From Spirodela intermedia (taxonomy: Eukaryota; Streptophyta; Magnoliopsida; Alismatales; Araceae), in assembly GCA_902729315.2 (NCBI GenBank), contig LR746272.1, positions 2,762,035-2,826,034 of the forward strand: 64,000 nt of DNA, written 5' to 3'. The notes beneath the pieces are model-generated. The model saw nothing but the letters and a program-made list of their open reading frames with translations, had not been told where the DNA came from and made no database searches. Of this stretch, positions 37,300 to 49,850 are shown one piece after another; positions within the stretch are counted from its first letter, which is position 1, and every line of letters begins with the position of its first letter. The position numbers and the translations under genes are program-made.

Positions 37300-39262
37300 C
37301 CCCGGCTTGGGTTGGTCGGAGGACTCCGCCGCTCCTGGTCTGGAGCTTCTCCTCCAGCCCCCCCCCTCACCCTCTGTTCCCCCACTTCTCCTTCCTTCCA
37401 TCCTACCGCCGTCAGCTTGCCCACGCCTTAGCCGCAGCCCATGTCTCGCCGTCCCTGCCGCCCGCTGTCGTTGCCTGCCTCATTTTCACCTCCGCCATCG
37501 ACCGTCATTGCCGTCTGCCGCTGCCGCCGCCTCCATCCTTACCTCTGCCCTTCACCTGTTCCGCCTTCCACTCGCTGCCACCATTGACCCCCATCACCCC
37601 CTTCTCTTTCGCCCGCCCTACTTTCACTCTCCTCTCCCGTCGCCGCCCGTCCTCGAAGAGCCACCTACTGCCATCAACGTCCGCCTCCATTTCCGCGGCC
37701 ACCCGCCACCGCTGTCGCCATCGTGAGTCGCCTTCAGCCGCCAACCACCATCTGTTGTCAACGACCAACCCATCATCCAAGGATCAAGGCTCCAGTATCA
37801 CTTCTTCGCCTTCTCCATTTCATTAGTTATTTAATATACCCTCTTCCCACGGTCGTCTGAGAGTCCATAAGATAGCCACCGTGTGTGTTCAGGTGACCTC
37901 CAGCCTTTGATAGGATAATATCTGATTTATTCAATTACGGGTATCCTATTCAGTAGATTATCTAAACCGCGTGATTTGACCGATTTATTATTGCGGGAAA
38001 GTCTTGATCTGTATGAGACTCCTTACTTTTCTCGATTTCTTTGTCTAAATCTGCCACAGTTTATTAGCTTCGATTATCATCTATGTTGTATCCATTAACC
38101 CCGCATCAGAGGTCCAGCTTTGGCTCAGGTATATGAATAGGAACGTGATATCTTTGGCAGTGATATCTATATATAAATATATTTTCACTGAATGTTAATG
38201 CATACACAATACGCTACACTCTTCACTAAAAATTACAAATATTTCGTACATTCACCCTTGTTTCTACATGCTAAAGATTTTGATGATCAACAATTATCTC
38301 TGGTGTATGCTCTATGCATATGATAATTTTTCTTAGCTTGGGATTGCATATCTTTTAATGCTTGTCAATGTTCACATGTATGTAAATTTCTGAATGCTTG
38401 GCACTGGTGAGTGCATTAGGCAATTGCTCACTGTTCTTGGCTGGTGAATGCTGTCTTTTGACGCTGCTCTTGTTCATAATTTCTGTGTGGAAGTGTCGAG
38501 AGAGGGACTGATTTCTTTTTCAAAGGATCAATTCCCTAAGGTGTTGCTTTTTCTTTACTCCCAGTTATAAACTTATGTTTTTGTCGAATGGGAACAGTCT
38601 TTAAAACAGAATGGTTTTACATCTCCTGAAGACTGTATGTGCTGTTTTCTGTGCCATCTCTTGACATGTAGGTCATTTAGTCAGCAGTTATCTGTTGGAA
38701 TATAGCCTAGGTTCCTTTAAGAAGTTGGATCATGGGTTTTCATTTATGAGCTTCGCATGAATGTTCTTTTCAAAAACTTTTTATCTCTATCTATGTGTGT
38801 GGTGTATAAATAATGTTCCGAGAGAAAATAGTTCAGTTTCACGTTAATGTTTTGGATGCTAATACTGGGGCTTAAGAGTTATTGTGGACTACTTAAGAGT
38901 TATTTTGAATTTTCTTATGAATTGATCTGTTAAAGTTGAAGCACAAGTCTCAAGAAGGAATAATTGGTCAGACATAAATATAATAATAAATTATCCTTAT
39001 GGAAGCCTTATTTTTGGTGGTGTACTTGAAGTTCATTCATGATATGAAATTTATTTACAAGGTTCTAGTGGAATTACGTAATTTTCCTAAAGAGGATGGG
39101 CCTTATACCATCATGTAAAAAATGCTGTAGACTTCTAAAGGCATATAGGATGGAGTCCTCATAAGGCAAAAGTAAAGTGGATGTCAAGATTTTTCTTTTT
39201 TCTTTTTTTGGCAGATGTAGATCAAAGGAGTTTGAGCAAACCAGTGTAAAATTATATTTCAA
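37300..39262. other. C/T-rich stretch followed by intron-like AT-rich DNA
   Basis: 37,310-37,830 is pyrimidine-rich (cctcc, gccgcc) with a low-complexity Pro/Ser/Leu frame. 37,840-39,260 is T-rich with the texture of a plant intron or 5' region. I see no exon with a recognisable domain in it. Confidence 0.45.
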
Positions 39263-40422
39263 GCATCTCTTTTAGTTTCTAAATTAAATTAAAGTTAACG
39301 AAAATCATTATAAAATATATAAAAGCTTAAATATTATGTATATATAAGAATCAATTCATCTGCATCTCTCTTAGTTTGCCCAACTAGAAAACTAGGGGCC
39401 AACATTGGCATGATGATGACAAAGATTGTAATATTATATCATCCCATGAGTAAATATTATGTTAAAGCTAAAACTCAAAAATATATCACTTTACACTGTT
39501 GCTTCTTGTTATGACAATGTTTTAGTTTTATTCAATTTAGCTATTAATTGTTTACAAAATGATTTGTATCAAATGATGATGTTTCTTAATGTTTGATGAA
39601 TTTTATTTTTATTTTATTGTGAAAAATGCTCCATTTTCCTTTATTTGTTGATTAAACACTCTAAACTTCATCACTTATCTAATGTTCGCCTATATTTCCA
39701 AATCTATCCCATTGTAAGCATATGAAGCCCTAGGGTTTTGGCCATTTGTCCTTTAATTAGCAGGTTTCCAAGTTCATGTCCTAGTTCCTAGTTAAGGAAG
39801 TCAAAAGGTCAAATGAGCCCCAATATTAGTGAAAAGAGTGTGGTTTAAATAGTCAGGCATGTTGGTATAAAGGAGGATCAAATGCAAGGTTTTTACATTT
39901 ATGTGTATTGCAAACAAGCCTAGAATGAAATTAGAACTAGTCAGACCTTGCCAAGTGCATAAAGAGGTCCGAGGTCTTAACTCTACACCCCAACACCCCT
40001 ACAACCAGACCCCTTCCTCTACACAGTGGGAGCAATCCTTCGCATGTTTTCATTTTCATTTTCGGAAGAAATAGAACACTTGTCAGAAGCCAACCATGGT
40101 TAAAGGTTCATTTTTTTCCAGATTCGGTCAGCAAAGACTTAGAGAAAGGTTCCTAGTAGAATTCAGATCTAAAAAATACAAAAGTGGGCAACAATGGATA
40201 GAAAGAAAACTCACATCTCCTGATGCTTCTTGCAACTTTTGTGCCACTGATCATTAGAGCTCTTTAATCTTATCAGTTCTACTTCTTGTTTTCCATTGAT
40301 AAATCTCCATAGTGGTTCTTCCTTCAGCATTTTGAGTTCCCACAACTCCTCTAGACATAAGGGGATCAGTTTAGTAGTGTTTTCAATTTCCTCCAGCATC
40401 CTTCAAAAGAAGAGGTAAGGAT
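39263..40422. repeat. Segmental duplication, copy 2, left part
   Basis: Collinear with 22,310-23,470. Shared landmarks include attatgtatatata, ttgttgcttcttgttatg, aagttcatgtcct, ataaagaggtcc and ttttttccagattcgg. Similarity is clearly lower than in the nitrate reductase exons. It ends exactly at the LTR that starts at 40,423. Confidence 0.85.
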
Positions 40423-40664
40423 TGTGAGAAAAAAAGATGAACAAGAAGAGGATGAAGAGAAGAAGAATAGAGGAGAACAAGAGTAAAAGATATGATTTTA
40501 TTATTGATGTAGAAAACTTAATTTTATAGTGATGTAAGGTGAATGTTTATATAGAGTTATTTCAAGGTTGTTAATGAGTTTTGTTATGTTGCAACAGCCA
40601 TATGCTCAATGGCTTTCTTGGAAATTCATTGAGCGATTTTTTCTGAGGGGTGTTGTCCTTTGCA
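40423..40664 (-). repeat. 3' LTR of the minus-strand copia element
   Basis: 242 bp, bounded TG...CA and paired with 56,939-57,184. A TATA-like ctctatataa lies on the minus strand near 40,550. Confidence 0.88.
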
Positions 40665-41114
40665 TTCCCCTTCAAGTTCATGTTGGGAACGACATAGAAC
40701 TTGCTGCATAACTGGTGGAACCAAGCTTTTGGAAGACTCTTTGTGAGTATGTAGTGGTTGATGACCAATTGCCTACAAAAGAAAATAAATTCAAATTAAT
40801 TCAATTGTTGCATTGGCAATGGTCTTGTACCCTACATGTATGTAGGATCTTGAAACCATATGTTGCTTTTTATAATTTCAAGAAACAAGATTGCAACGAG
40901 GGAAAATTAAATAACCACTGGTGGATTGTAGGTTTTCAATTGAATCACTAAAGGCACTTAACTAAGTGTATATTGAAGAGTGACTACAATTCTACAATAC
41001 AAAGATAGGTCTAGAATTTTTTTGGAAGATAATGTCTTTGAATAAGAGATAGGTAAAGATGTAGACATTGTAAATAGTCATGCTAGATTTACAAAGTAAA
41101 GTAATAATATTTTT

Positions 41115-41580
41115 TTATTGAGAGAGTAGAAAGTTGTTGTCGATATTAATAAATTCAATGCCTAAGAAAAAATGTGTTGCACCTAGATCTTTGATAGTAT
41201 ATTCATTTTTAATGAAAACAATAAGACCATCAACTCCCCTTGGGCATGAGCCAATACCTAAAATGTCATCCATATAGATCAAAACAAAAAGCAAGGAGCT
41301 AAGGGACAATTTAAAAAATAACAAAGTACTAGTCTTAAAGCTAAAAAAACTAAACTATAATGGCAAACATGTGTTCGAAATTGAGCATGAATAAAACCAA
41401 CAGTTATTCCATAAAAAATGTTTCATCCAACTATAATGTAAGAAGGCATTAGATACATCAAGTTGATAGATGAACCATCCACTATTAATGGCTGAGGCTA
41501 GTAAGAGGTGAATAGTGGTTATTTTAACAACTAGACTAAAGGTCTCAGTGAAGTCAATTCCATATTGTTGCTTGTACTAT
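41115..41580 (-). pseudogene. Copia reverse transcriptase remnant
   Basis: Minus-strand frames read [16 protein letters not shown], then [18 protein letters not shown], then after breaks YMDDILGIGS and KDLGATHFFLGIE. These are consecutive copia RT blocks with the Y-M-D-D active site. The right part stops at the LTR that starts at 41,589, so a later insertion cut the RT. It belongs to the 40,423-57,184 element by strand and position. Confidence 0.85.
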
Positions 41581-41959
41581 GAGTGGGTTGTATGAGTCTA
41601 ATGGGCCTAATAGACTTATAGTATCTCTTTCTCTCTCTCTCGTATGGCCTTTCCCTATATAGATAGAGGGTAGAGGCCTCCTCCATGAGACATACTCTCT
41701 TTTAATACAGATGGTATTAGAATTTTCCCCATCTCCTTCGAGGGTGCATTAGCCTCATGCAACTGCCAACCTCACAACCTCATCTCATCCTAGGGCACAC
41801 CAACCTCCCCTCACCAGCTCCATCTCCTTTAAGACACATAGGTGCATGTGTACCACACAACATGCACCCACCAGCCACATGTAGAAAACATTAGCTATAT
41901 GGCAACATGCTCAAAGGTGTGCACATTGGGACCATCGACACACCACCTTACTACATTGG

Positions 41960-42048
41960 GTGTCACAAGACCCACATTGCCACACACAGACACTAATGTC
42001 GACATCTCTTAAATTGAGGACACTAGAGTTTGTCGCCTGGTTAGTCTT
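41960..42048. repeat. 89-bp direct repeat flanking the gypsy element, left copy
   Basis: Begins gtgtcacaag and ends ttagtctt, directly before the left LTR. The other copy is 49,754-49,842, directly after the right LTR. They are equal in length and about 80 percent alike by eye. Confidence 0.9.
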
Positions 42049-44077
42049 TTGATGCAGGACGGGGCGAATACTTTTGTACTTGATCAATGAAACTTAAGAC
42101 CTGAGATGAGACAGTCAAACCGATCCGATAAGAATGTAAGGGCCCTAGACTTTAGGTCTGACCATGTAACTTAAGTACAGACAGGCATACCAATATGCAC
42201 TATCAACCTAGGACAACTCGGGGAAACACTCGACAATGGTAAGTATGAGGTTCTCTCATTCCATGTCTAGACAAATGGCGGAACAGTCGTCGTGAGGTAG
42301 TCAAGGGCTATAGCTCACAAACGGTGACGAATCTGGTGCATCGTCGGAAGTCACAATCCGATAATCGTCCTATCCTATCTACATCCTCCTGATGGTGGTG
42401 GAGATGAGCCAAGAAAACCCTTTGAAAGATAATTAAACTTAAGTAAGAAGGGGGTACGGAGCTAAGCTTTAGGGCTGCGTAGCCTGGTGGGTCGTGATGG
42501 AGCGGAGATTCAACGAAGGCAGATACGTCTGGTGAAGAGCGATGCTTAGTGTCGACAGTCGGTCATGATTGAGAGTCACAATAGCCGACGTCGTAAGGTG
42601 TGGCATGGTTGGCATAAGCGTGGGCCCACTAGTGGGTTGAAGGGCACGCTAGCGAGCGTGCGCAGCAAGCTGGGTGACGGCCTTAGGACACGCGAGCAGT
42701 GGTGCTGGGTGGATGCGGGGGCCACAAGAGCTGGTGCGCAAGGCATGTGCAGTGGCAGTGCTTCGGCGGGAAGGTTGAGCATCTGTGGCACTTCGGCGAG
42801 AATGCCGAGCATCAGTGACTCTCGGTGAGAATGCCGAGCGTCAGCGGCGCTTCGGCAGGAATGCCAAGCGTCAGTGGCGCTTTGGTAGGAATGCCGAGCG
42901 TCAGTAGTTAGGGTAGAAACCCAACCATTGCCAGAAGGATCAGCCTTCTCTAGCGGCGCCAAGAAGCAGAGTAGAGGAAGGAGACGATCTGGCCGACAAT
43001 ACCAAGGAGGGTTGAGCCCTTCTGGTCTAGGCAGCACCGAAAATGGCGTGACGGCAGCGAAGCGTCGGGAAACTTTGGCAGGGGCCTGTGAGGAGCTTGG
43101 ATTGGATCTAGCTCGTCAGCACGGCTGTAGGGTTTCTCTCGACATCGGCGGCAGGTAGGCGTTCATCGGCAAATGGCTAGTGACTGGGCAGAGCGACGGA
43201 TGGTGGCTCCGGCAAGTTTACGGAGGAGTTCTGAAGTGCTCGGCGACGGCTCGTAAGGAGGCGAAGCAAGCCTCTTTCGTCACGACGGCATGACGGGGTT
43301 CCAATAGAGGCGGCGGCAGTTACAGTGGCAATTGCGACCATTTCGTCATGGCGGCGAACTCCCGGGTGGCAATGAGATGGCCGGCTGCGGTAGTGGTCTC
43401 AGGCGGTGGCAGGACTTCTCAAGCAGTAGCGTCATGAGGAACGAAGTCCTCAAAGGGGTATCGATGGCCTTCCTCTCCCTCATTCCCTCCCTATCCTAGG
43501 TCACGAAGAAGGTACTCACAAAATAATAATCTCTCTCAAAAATACGGCACTCTCTTCAGGGGGGTCTTACCTCTCCTTATATGGGGCCCACAAGTGGGAT
43601 AAGGGGAGGTGGGCGCACTTGAGGCCCTCAAGCCCATAAGCCACAAAAGGCTACAAAAGGGGCTTATTGGGCCTCTAAAAGAGAGACCCAATAAGCTCCC
43701 CTAAAAGGAGAAAGAGGAGGGCCCTCTTACAGTGCTTAAGTGGGCCCCAAAAGAGGCCCAATCAGAGAGACACATAGGTCCCCCCCTTAGGGTTTTAATT
43801 GGGCCTCAAAAGAGAGACCTAATAAAACCCTAAAGAAAGGGAGACACAAACAACAACACACACACATAGAATTGGGCGCGTTAACACACAAATGTGAGGC
43901 CCAACAAGTCAACTTGAAAATACCAAGAAAGATAAGGGTGAGCTTGAGCTCGTCATCATCGCAGAGGTGGAATGTCATTGTCCCAAAGGGCTAGGTCATG
44001 TAGCGAAAGCTAGGCTCCTTCGTCTTTGCACATCGATTGGGCTGAACTTGGACTGTCAGTGTCTCATGAGCTGATGA
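42049..44077 (-). repeat. 3' LTR of the minus-strand gypsy element
   Basis: Matches 47,706-49,753 throughout, e.g. ggggcgaatac, gataattaaacttaagtaag, cgacgtcgtaaggtgtggc, cacgaagaaggtactcac. It contains about five 30-bp tandem units at 42,755-42,905 (cggcgggaatgccgagcgtc-like). Confidence 0.9.
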
Positions 44078-44280
44078 AGACGGGTCCTACTTGCCATCAA
44101 TCCTCCTGGGGTCGAAAGAACTCAACTTTGACGAGTTGGCAAGTGGGGAAGGCAGGGGCTCTAGCAAGTCTAGTTATAGTCACTCTAGGTCCACCTCCAA
44201 AATCCAAGCATCCTCCTTTAAGGGGCGACCCTGCCAACGTACTAGGAATCTCTGCGAAACTCTGTCCTTTGTAAAGTCAA

Positions 44281-45580
44281 TTACCTCCTGAAGAATCTCC
44301 TCGACTTGCTCGTGTCAATTAGGTGGTAAAATGAGAGGAGTGGACTCCATGGCAAACTCTCTCTTAGAGAAGGGGCCAGTAGATGAGGGCTCGATGTCGA
44401 TGAAAGAGGTGGGGCTTGGTGCAATGTTAGATCTGCCACGTTGAATGTGGAACTAATCTCCCACAAGGAAGGATGTCGACGACATAAGCGTTCTCGCCTA
44501 TCCGGAAAGGAATACGAAATAGGCCAGCACTACGAGTGTGAAGCTTTGTAGCAGAGCCAGAGCATAATGCTCAAGCCTCATCCTCACCATAACCTAGTCT
44601 CCCACTTGGAAGATCAGGGGTCGACGATGCATATCGTCAGCCTACTTGTACAATACATTTTGACTCTATATCTTATCGTGGATGTCCTGATACAACTGAC
44701 TAACATGCTAGATGAATGTAACACCATCTTTAGAAACTCTAACATGAGGGTCAAAGGTACTAGATCTAGGGGCTTGTGGGGTGTTAAGCCATGTGCGATC
44801 TCGAAGGGGCTCATACTAGTGGTACGATTGGTTGAGTTATAAGCAAACTCGGCATATGATATGATCAGATTTCAAGTGGTTAAGTTCTCGCCAATTAATA
44901 ACCAAAGTAGATTTTCTAAGCTACGATTGATGACCTCAATCTAATTATTAGTTTGTAGATGATAAGCAATCTGAGATTATGGACTATGGAGCTTAGTCCT
45001 AAGTAAGCTCTAAAGAGTCTTCTAGAAGTGGCTGGTAAATCGTATGTCACAATCTGAGACTATGGACTTGGGTAGTCCATGAAGGCGCACAACCTCTCTA
45101 AAGTAGAAGCTAGTGACCTCAGAGGCATTGGAGGTTTTCGAACATAGTACGAAGTGTGACATTTTTGAAAACTTATTGACGACCACCATGATTGAGTCAT
45201 GTCATTGTGTAGTGCAGGGGGTATCAAAATGAAGTCTATGCTGACGTCGTCTCATGGGTGGGTCGGCATTGGAAGTGACGTGTAGAGTCCAATATTCTTC
45301 TTTCCTACTTGGCGAGTGTGCACACTCGACACTGAGTGACGATGTTCCTTACATCATGCTTGAGGGTCAGTCAGTAAAACTTGTACTTGACTACTGCGAT
45401 GGTCTTATTGCGACTAAAATGGCTAGATAGAGCTCCTACGTGACATTTTCAAGTGAAGAAGTCATGGAGGCATGTGCGTGGAACGCATAGTCTACTTCTA
45501 AAGAACAAATATTTGTTGACCACAAGGAAGTCCATATGATATTGGGATAGACCATCCGAGAGTGCTCGTACCCTAAGTGG
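44281..45580 (-). pseudogene. Gypsy integrase, decayed, fused directly after protease
   Basis: In successive minus-strand frames I read HMDFLVVNKYLFFRSRLCVP, HDVRNIVTQCRVCTLAK (zinc-binding end), then pieces matching DDVSIDFIL, a FSKMSHF-like block, and AEFAYNSTNRTTSMSPFEIA. The C-terminal end has ENAYVVDI and ISSTFNVADL. These are the core and C-terminal blocks of gypsy integrase in the right order, with many shifts and stops. Confidence 0.82.
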
Positions 45581-45682
45581 CACTTGGCACTATTGACGAA
45601 TGGGTAGTGTAGTGGCGTCTATCCATGATATGCCATAAGGACATGGATGGTTAATAGTACTCAGCCCTACCCTCTGCAAGAC

Positions 45683-47575
45683 CTAGTATGACACGACATT
45701 GATGCAACCGCCGCTGTCCACAATCACCTTGCATGCGTGTCCGTTGATCTTCACATAGGTGTAGAAGATCGACGTGCGAAGAGAATCGTCTATCGTAGGT
45801 GAAGATGTGGGTATAATCGTCCTCGGTGCCGGGGTGATCTCTCTAGCTGTCGTGGTGTCTAGTTGTGATGTAAGAATTACTTCTCGAGATGGACGCTGGA
45901 CAACGATGCTGACCAGTCCCCTCGATGAATCGCTCGTTGATGAGGCAGTAGGAGAGGTAGTCTTAGCTGTTGGTACAATGGTTGGTCGGATCTGGATGTA
46001 GCCAATCAAATCAGGAGTGTCATCACATTCCTTGGCCAAACCCTCGTTAGTAATGTAGACATCATCACTTACAGGGATGTCATCCTCATGTGACCTCCTA
46101 CCCAATTCTTCAATCTCTATGAGGAGATTTGAAGATGGACATTGGCTCATCTGGTGCCCCTTACCCTTACACTTGAAACAAGTGATATGAGCTTGGGACA
46201 CGGTTGTAGCACGGTCAGATGTGTCGGCTAGTGGTGGATGCGGGGATGGTGTAGACTCTATTGATGTCGCCAGTGTAGTCCGTTCATTCCCTACATTAGT
46301 ACGCGTCGGTGCTGTCGTCGGTGTTTGTGCAGATCGCGTGGACAGGATCTTCGTGGTGATTGGAGGTGGGATGAACTATGTGTCCTCAGTGGGTCACTCT
46401 ATCTACTCTAATATGCGGTACGACTAGAAATAGGAGTTCATACTAGACCCCCAAACTATAAAGTCCTTGGGCTCACAGGAGCCATCAAAGACTACCACAT
46501 CGGCGTGCACACTTTAAAGTATGCAGACCCTGTGATCCTCACGTCGCCTGTCCCGATCATCTAATTGATCGACTCTATTGTCACCACCAAAATCACAGTG
46601 GGGAGGACTCGGGTAATGCCCTTAATCATAGTAACAATCTTGTTGGGCGTCTTAGGGTGCTCGGTGAAAGTCCGGAGCATACTGGTAGTTGTGGTAGGAA
46701 TCATTGCAATCTCATGGCTGACGCTCTGCTCGCCAATCGAGCTCTTCTAGTTGAGAAGGGTCAGCTCTGTAACCTAGAAGATCTCTCCTATCATGTCCCT
46801 GGTCGTGTCTGTGGGGTCGATAGTCCTTGTAGTGGGGTCGGGGTGGTGGTGGTGGTGGTGGATGTGGGAGATTGTCCCTACGAGCCAGGTAGTCTAGCTC
46901 ATGGTGATCATAAGTATCCTATGGCCAATGACCACCCAATCGATCGTGGCCATTGTCATGACAAGGTGCATCAGGGCAATGAAGATTCCCTTGACGATGA
47001 TCGTGATTGAGGTACTAGTGATCATATAGATCACTATAGGGACTCACGGGCCGGCGGGGCTCACGATGGTCCTGATATGCTTGTGTAATAGGCAGTGCGG
47101 TTGATGGTGTGACTGGATATGCGACCAGTGAGGGAGTCGGTGGTGGCAGGCCATGAGCTGTGACTACAAAGGTAGCTCACTTTAGATGCTCAATAGCCTG
47201 GGTCATGCTACACATGACGTCATTTAGGAGGGGGTGCACTCTATTCCTCGAAGGGTATTGGGGCAAAGGTTGCCATCAGCCATCTCTGCCACAACCCCTA
47301 GTACTCTTCGGTGGATAGTAGGGCGTAGATTCCTTCTCAGCTCGGCGGCTCGTAGTCGCGGGCAACTGGGGCCATCTTGATGCCTCTCTAGTTGACATAG
47401 GGCTCGGAGTCTCCCATAGTCGGGAGGGGTCTAGTACCGAATCCGTCAATCTCAACGAAGATGATGGACTCATGTCCACTCTAGCTACTCGGGGAGTAGC
47501 AAGATCTGAGGCCTCGTGCGAGTGTCGTGATGATGGTGAACCTTCTTGAGCTCTAGTTGAGTAGGTTTCTACCAT
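45683..47575 (-). pseudogene. Gypsy gag and start of protease, decayed
   Basis: The clean part (46,201-45,683) reads CFKCKGKGHQMSQC, a CX2CX4HX4C zinc knuckle, and ends with VIVDSGGCINVVS, the aspartic-protease D-S-G motif, then a stop. The protease frame continues past it as GLSTINHPCPYGISWIDATT. Upstream gag (46,202-47,575) is broken by many stops. Confidence 0.85.
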
Positions 47576-47705
47576 GGTTGGGTCCTATGAGTGCCTAGAT
47601 GCCAATGTAATCCTATATGAATGGTCGACTAGGGGTATGAAAGCTTGGTGAGCATCCTCAGGGGACCAAGGTTAGGTGGTAACCTAACCTAACTCTAATA
47701 CCAAT

Positions 47706-49753
47706 TTGATGTAGGATGGGGCGAATACCTTTGTACCTGATCAATGAAACTCAAGACTTGGGATGAGGTAGTCAGATTGATCCGATAAGAATGTAAGGAC
47801 CCTAGACTCTAGGTTTGACCACATAACCTAAGTACAGATAAGAGTACCAATATATAGTATCAACCAAGGACAACCTTGGGAAACACTTGACGATGGTAAG
47901 TGTAAGGCCCTCACGTTTCACATCTAGACAGACAGCAAAACAATCGTTGTGAGGTAGTCGAGGGCTGCAGCTCACAAACGGTGACGAATCTAGCTCAATG
48001 TCAAAAGTCACGATCTGATAACTATCCTATCCTGCCTACGTCGTCCTAATGACAGTCAAGACGAGCCAAGAAAACCCTTTGAAAGATAATTAAACTTAAG
48101 TAAGAAGGGGTATGGAGCTAACCTTCGAGACAGCGTAGCCTAGCAGGTCGTGACGGAGCAGAGATTCAATGAAGGCAGAGACGTTAGGTGAAGAGCGATG
48201 CTCAGCGTCAACGGTCGGTCCTGGTCAAGAGTTGCAGTAGCCGACGTCGTAAGGTGTGGCACGGTCGGTGCGGGCATGGGCCCACTGGTGGGCCAAAGGG
48301 CATGCTAGTGGGCGCATGCGACAAGCTGCGTAGTAGTCTTAGGGCACATGGGCAGCAGCATTGGGTGGGTGCACGGGCCGCAAGAGCTAGCATGTGGGGC
48401 GCGCACAGCGGCGGCACTTCGGCGGGAAGGCCGAAGCATTTGTGGCACTTCGGTGGGAATGCTAAGCATCAGCGGCTCTCGGTGGGAATGCCAAGCATCA
48501 GCAGCACTTCGGCGGGAATGCCGAGTGTCGGCGGTTGGAGAAAAACCCAATTGTCGTTGGAAGGATCAGCCTTCTCTGGCAGTGCTGGGAAGAGTAGCAA
48601 AGGAAGGAGATGATCCGGCCAACGATACCAGAGAGGGTTGAGCCCTCCTGGTCTAGGCGGCACTAGAAACGGCGTGACGGTGGCGGAGCATCAAGAAATT
48701 CCAGCGGAGGCCTATGAGGAGCTTGGACTGGATCTAGCTCGTCGGCATGGCTGCAAGGTCTCTCTTGACATCAGCGGCAAGTAGGCATTCGTTGGCGAAT
48801 GGCCAGTGACCGGGCGGAGCGACAGATGGTGGCTCCAACAAGTTTATGGTGGAGTTTCGGAGGAAGAGATGGCAGTCAAACCAGGAGTCGAGAGACTCCG
48901 GCGGAGTGCTCGGCGACGGCTCGTAAGGAGGCAAAGTAAGCCCCTTTCATCACGACGACATGATGGGGTTCTAGTAGAGCTGGCGGCAATTACAACAGCA
49001 ACCGCAACCGTTTCATCTGGTGATGGCAACAAACTCCTGGGCGGCAATGAGATGGCTGGCAGCGGTAGTGGTCTTAGGCGGCGGCAAGACTTCTCAAGCA
49101 GCAATATCACAAGGAACGAAGTTTTCAAAGGGGTATCGACAGCCTTCCTCTCTCTCCTTCCCTCCCTATCCTAGGTCACGAAGAAGGTACTCACAAAATA
49201 ATAATCTCTCTCAAAAATATGGTGTTCTCTTGAGGGGGGGTCCTACCTCTCATTATATGGGGCCCATAAGTGGGCTAAGGGGAAGTGGACGCACTTGAGG
49301 CCCTCAAGCCCATAAGCCACAAAAGGCTACAAAAGGGGCTTATTGGGCCTCTAAAAGAGAGACCCAATAAGCTTCCCTAAAAGAAGAAAGAGGAGGGTCC
49401 TCTTACAGTGCTTAAGTGGGCCCCAAAAGAGGCCCAATCAGAAAGACACATAGGTCCCCCCCTTAGGGTTTTAATTGGGCCTCAAAAGAGAGACCTAATA
49501 AAACCCTAAAGAAAGGGAGACACAAACAACAACACACACACATAGAATTGGGCACGTTAACACACAAATGTGAGGCCCAACAAGTCAACGTGAAAATACC
49601 AAGAAAGATAAGGGTGAGCTTGAGCTCGTTGTCATCGCGGAGGTGGAATGTCATTGTCCCAAAGGGCTAGGTCATGTAGCGAAAGTCAGGCTCCTTCCTC
49701 TTCGCACGTCGATCAAACTGAACTCAAACTACCGGTGTCTCCTGAGCTGATGA
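47706..49753 (-). repeat. 5' LTR of the minus-strand gypsy element
   Basis: Partner of 42,049-44,077. It has about four of the 30-bp units (48,405-48,535) where the partner has five. Confidence 0.9.
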
Positions 49754-49842
49754 GTGTCACAAGGCCCACATTGCCACACACAAGCAGTGATGTCGACATC
49801 TCTTTAATCAAAGACACTAGAGTTTGCTGCCTGATTAGTCTT
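49754..49842. repeat. 89-bp direct repeat flanking the gypsy element, right copy
   Basis: Partner of 41,960-42,048. It is followed by the copia gag start, so the left copy is its interrupted upstream context. Confidence 0.9.
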
Positions 49843-49850
49843 TCCTCTCC

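Larger units (their letters stand above)
42049..49753 (-). mobile_element. Minus-strand Ty3/gypsy element with 2-kb LTRs, lacking reverse transcriptase
   Basis: Direct repeats of about 2.03 kb (42,049-44,077) and 2.05 kb (47,706-49,753) flank an antisense internal region. TTGGTATTAGAG (minus strand, just left of 47,706) is a tRNA-Met primer site, so the 5' LTR is the right one. Reading right to left come a decayed gag, a zinc knuckle and protease (45,683-46,201), then at once the integrase (about 44,281-45,580). RT and RNase H are missing. The flanks are an 89-bp direct repeat rather than a short target duplication. Confidence 0.9.

Noticed and set aside
42565-43158. Arg/Gly/Ser-rich frames inside the gypsy LTRs (also 48,188-48,641)
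   Set aside because: They lie in LTR sequence including the 30-bp minisatellite; the two LTR copies do not preserve the frames.
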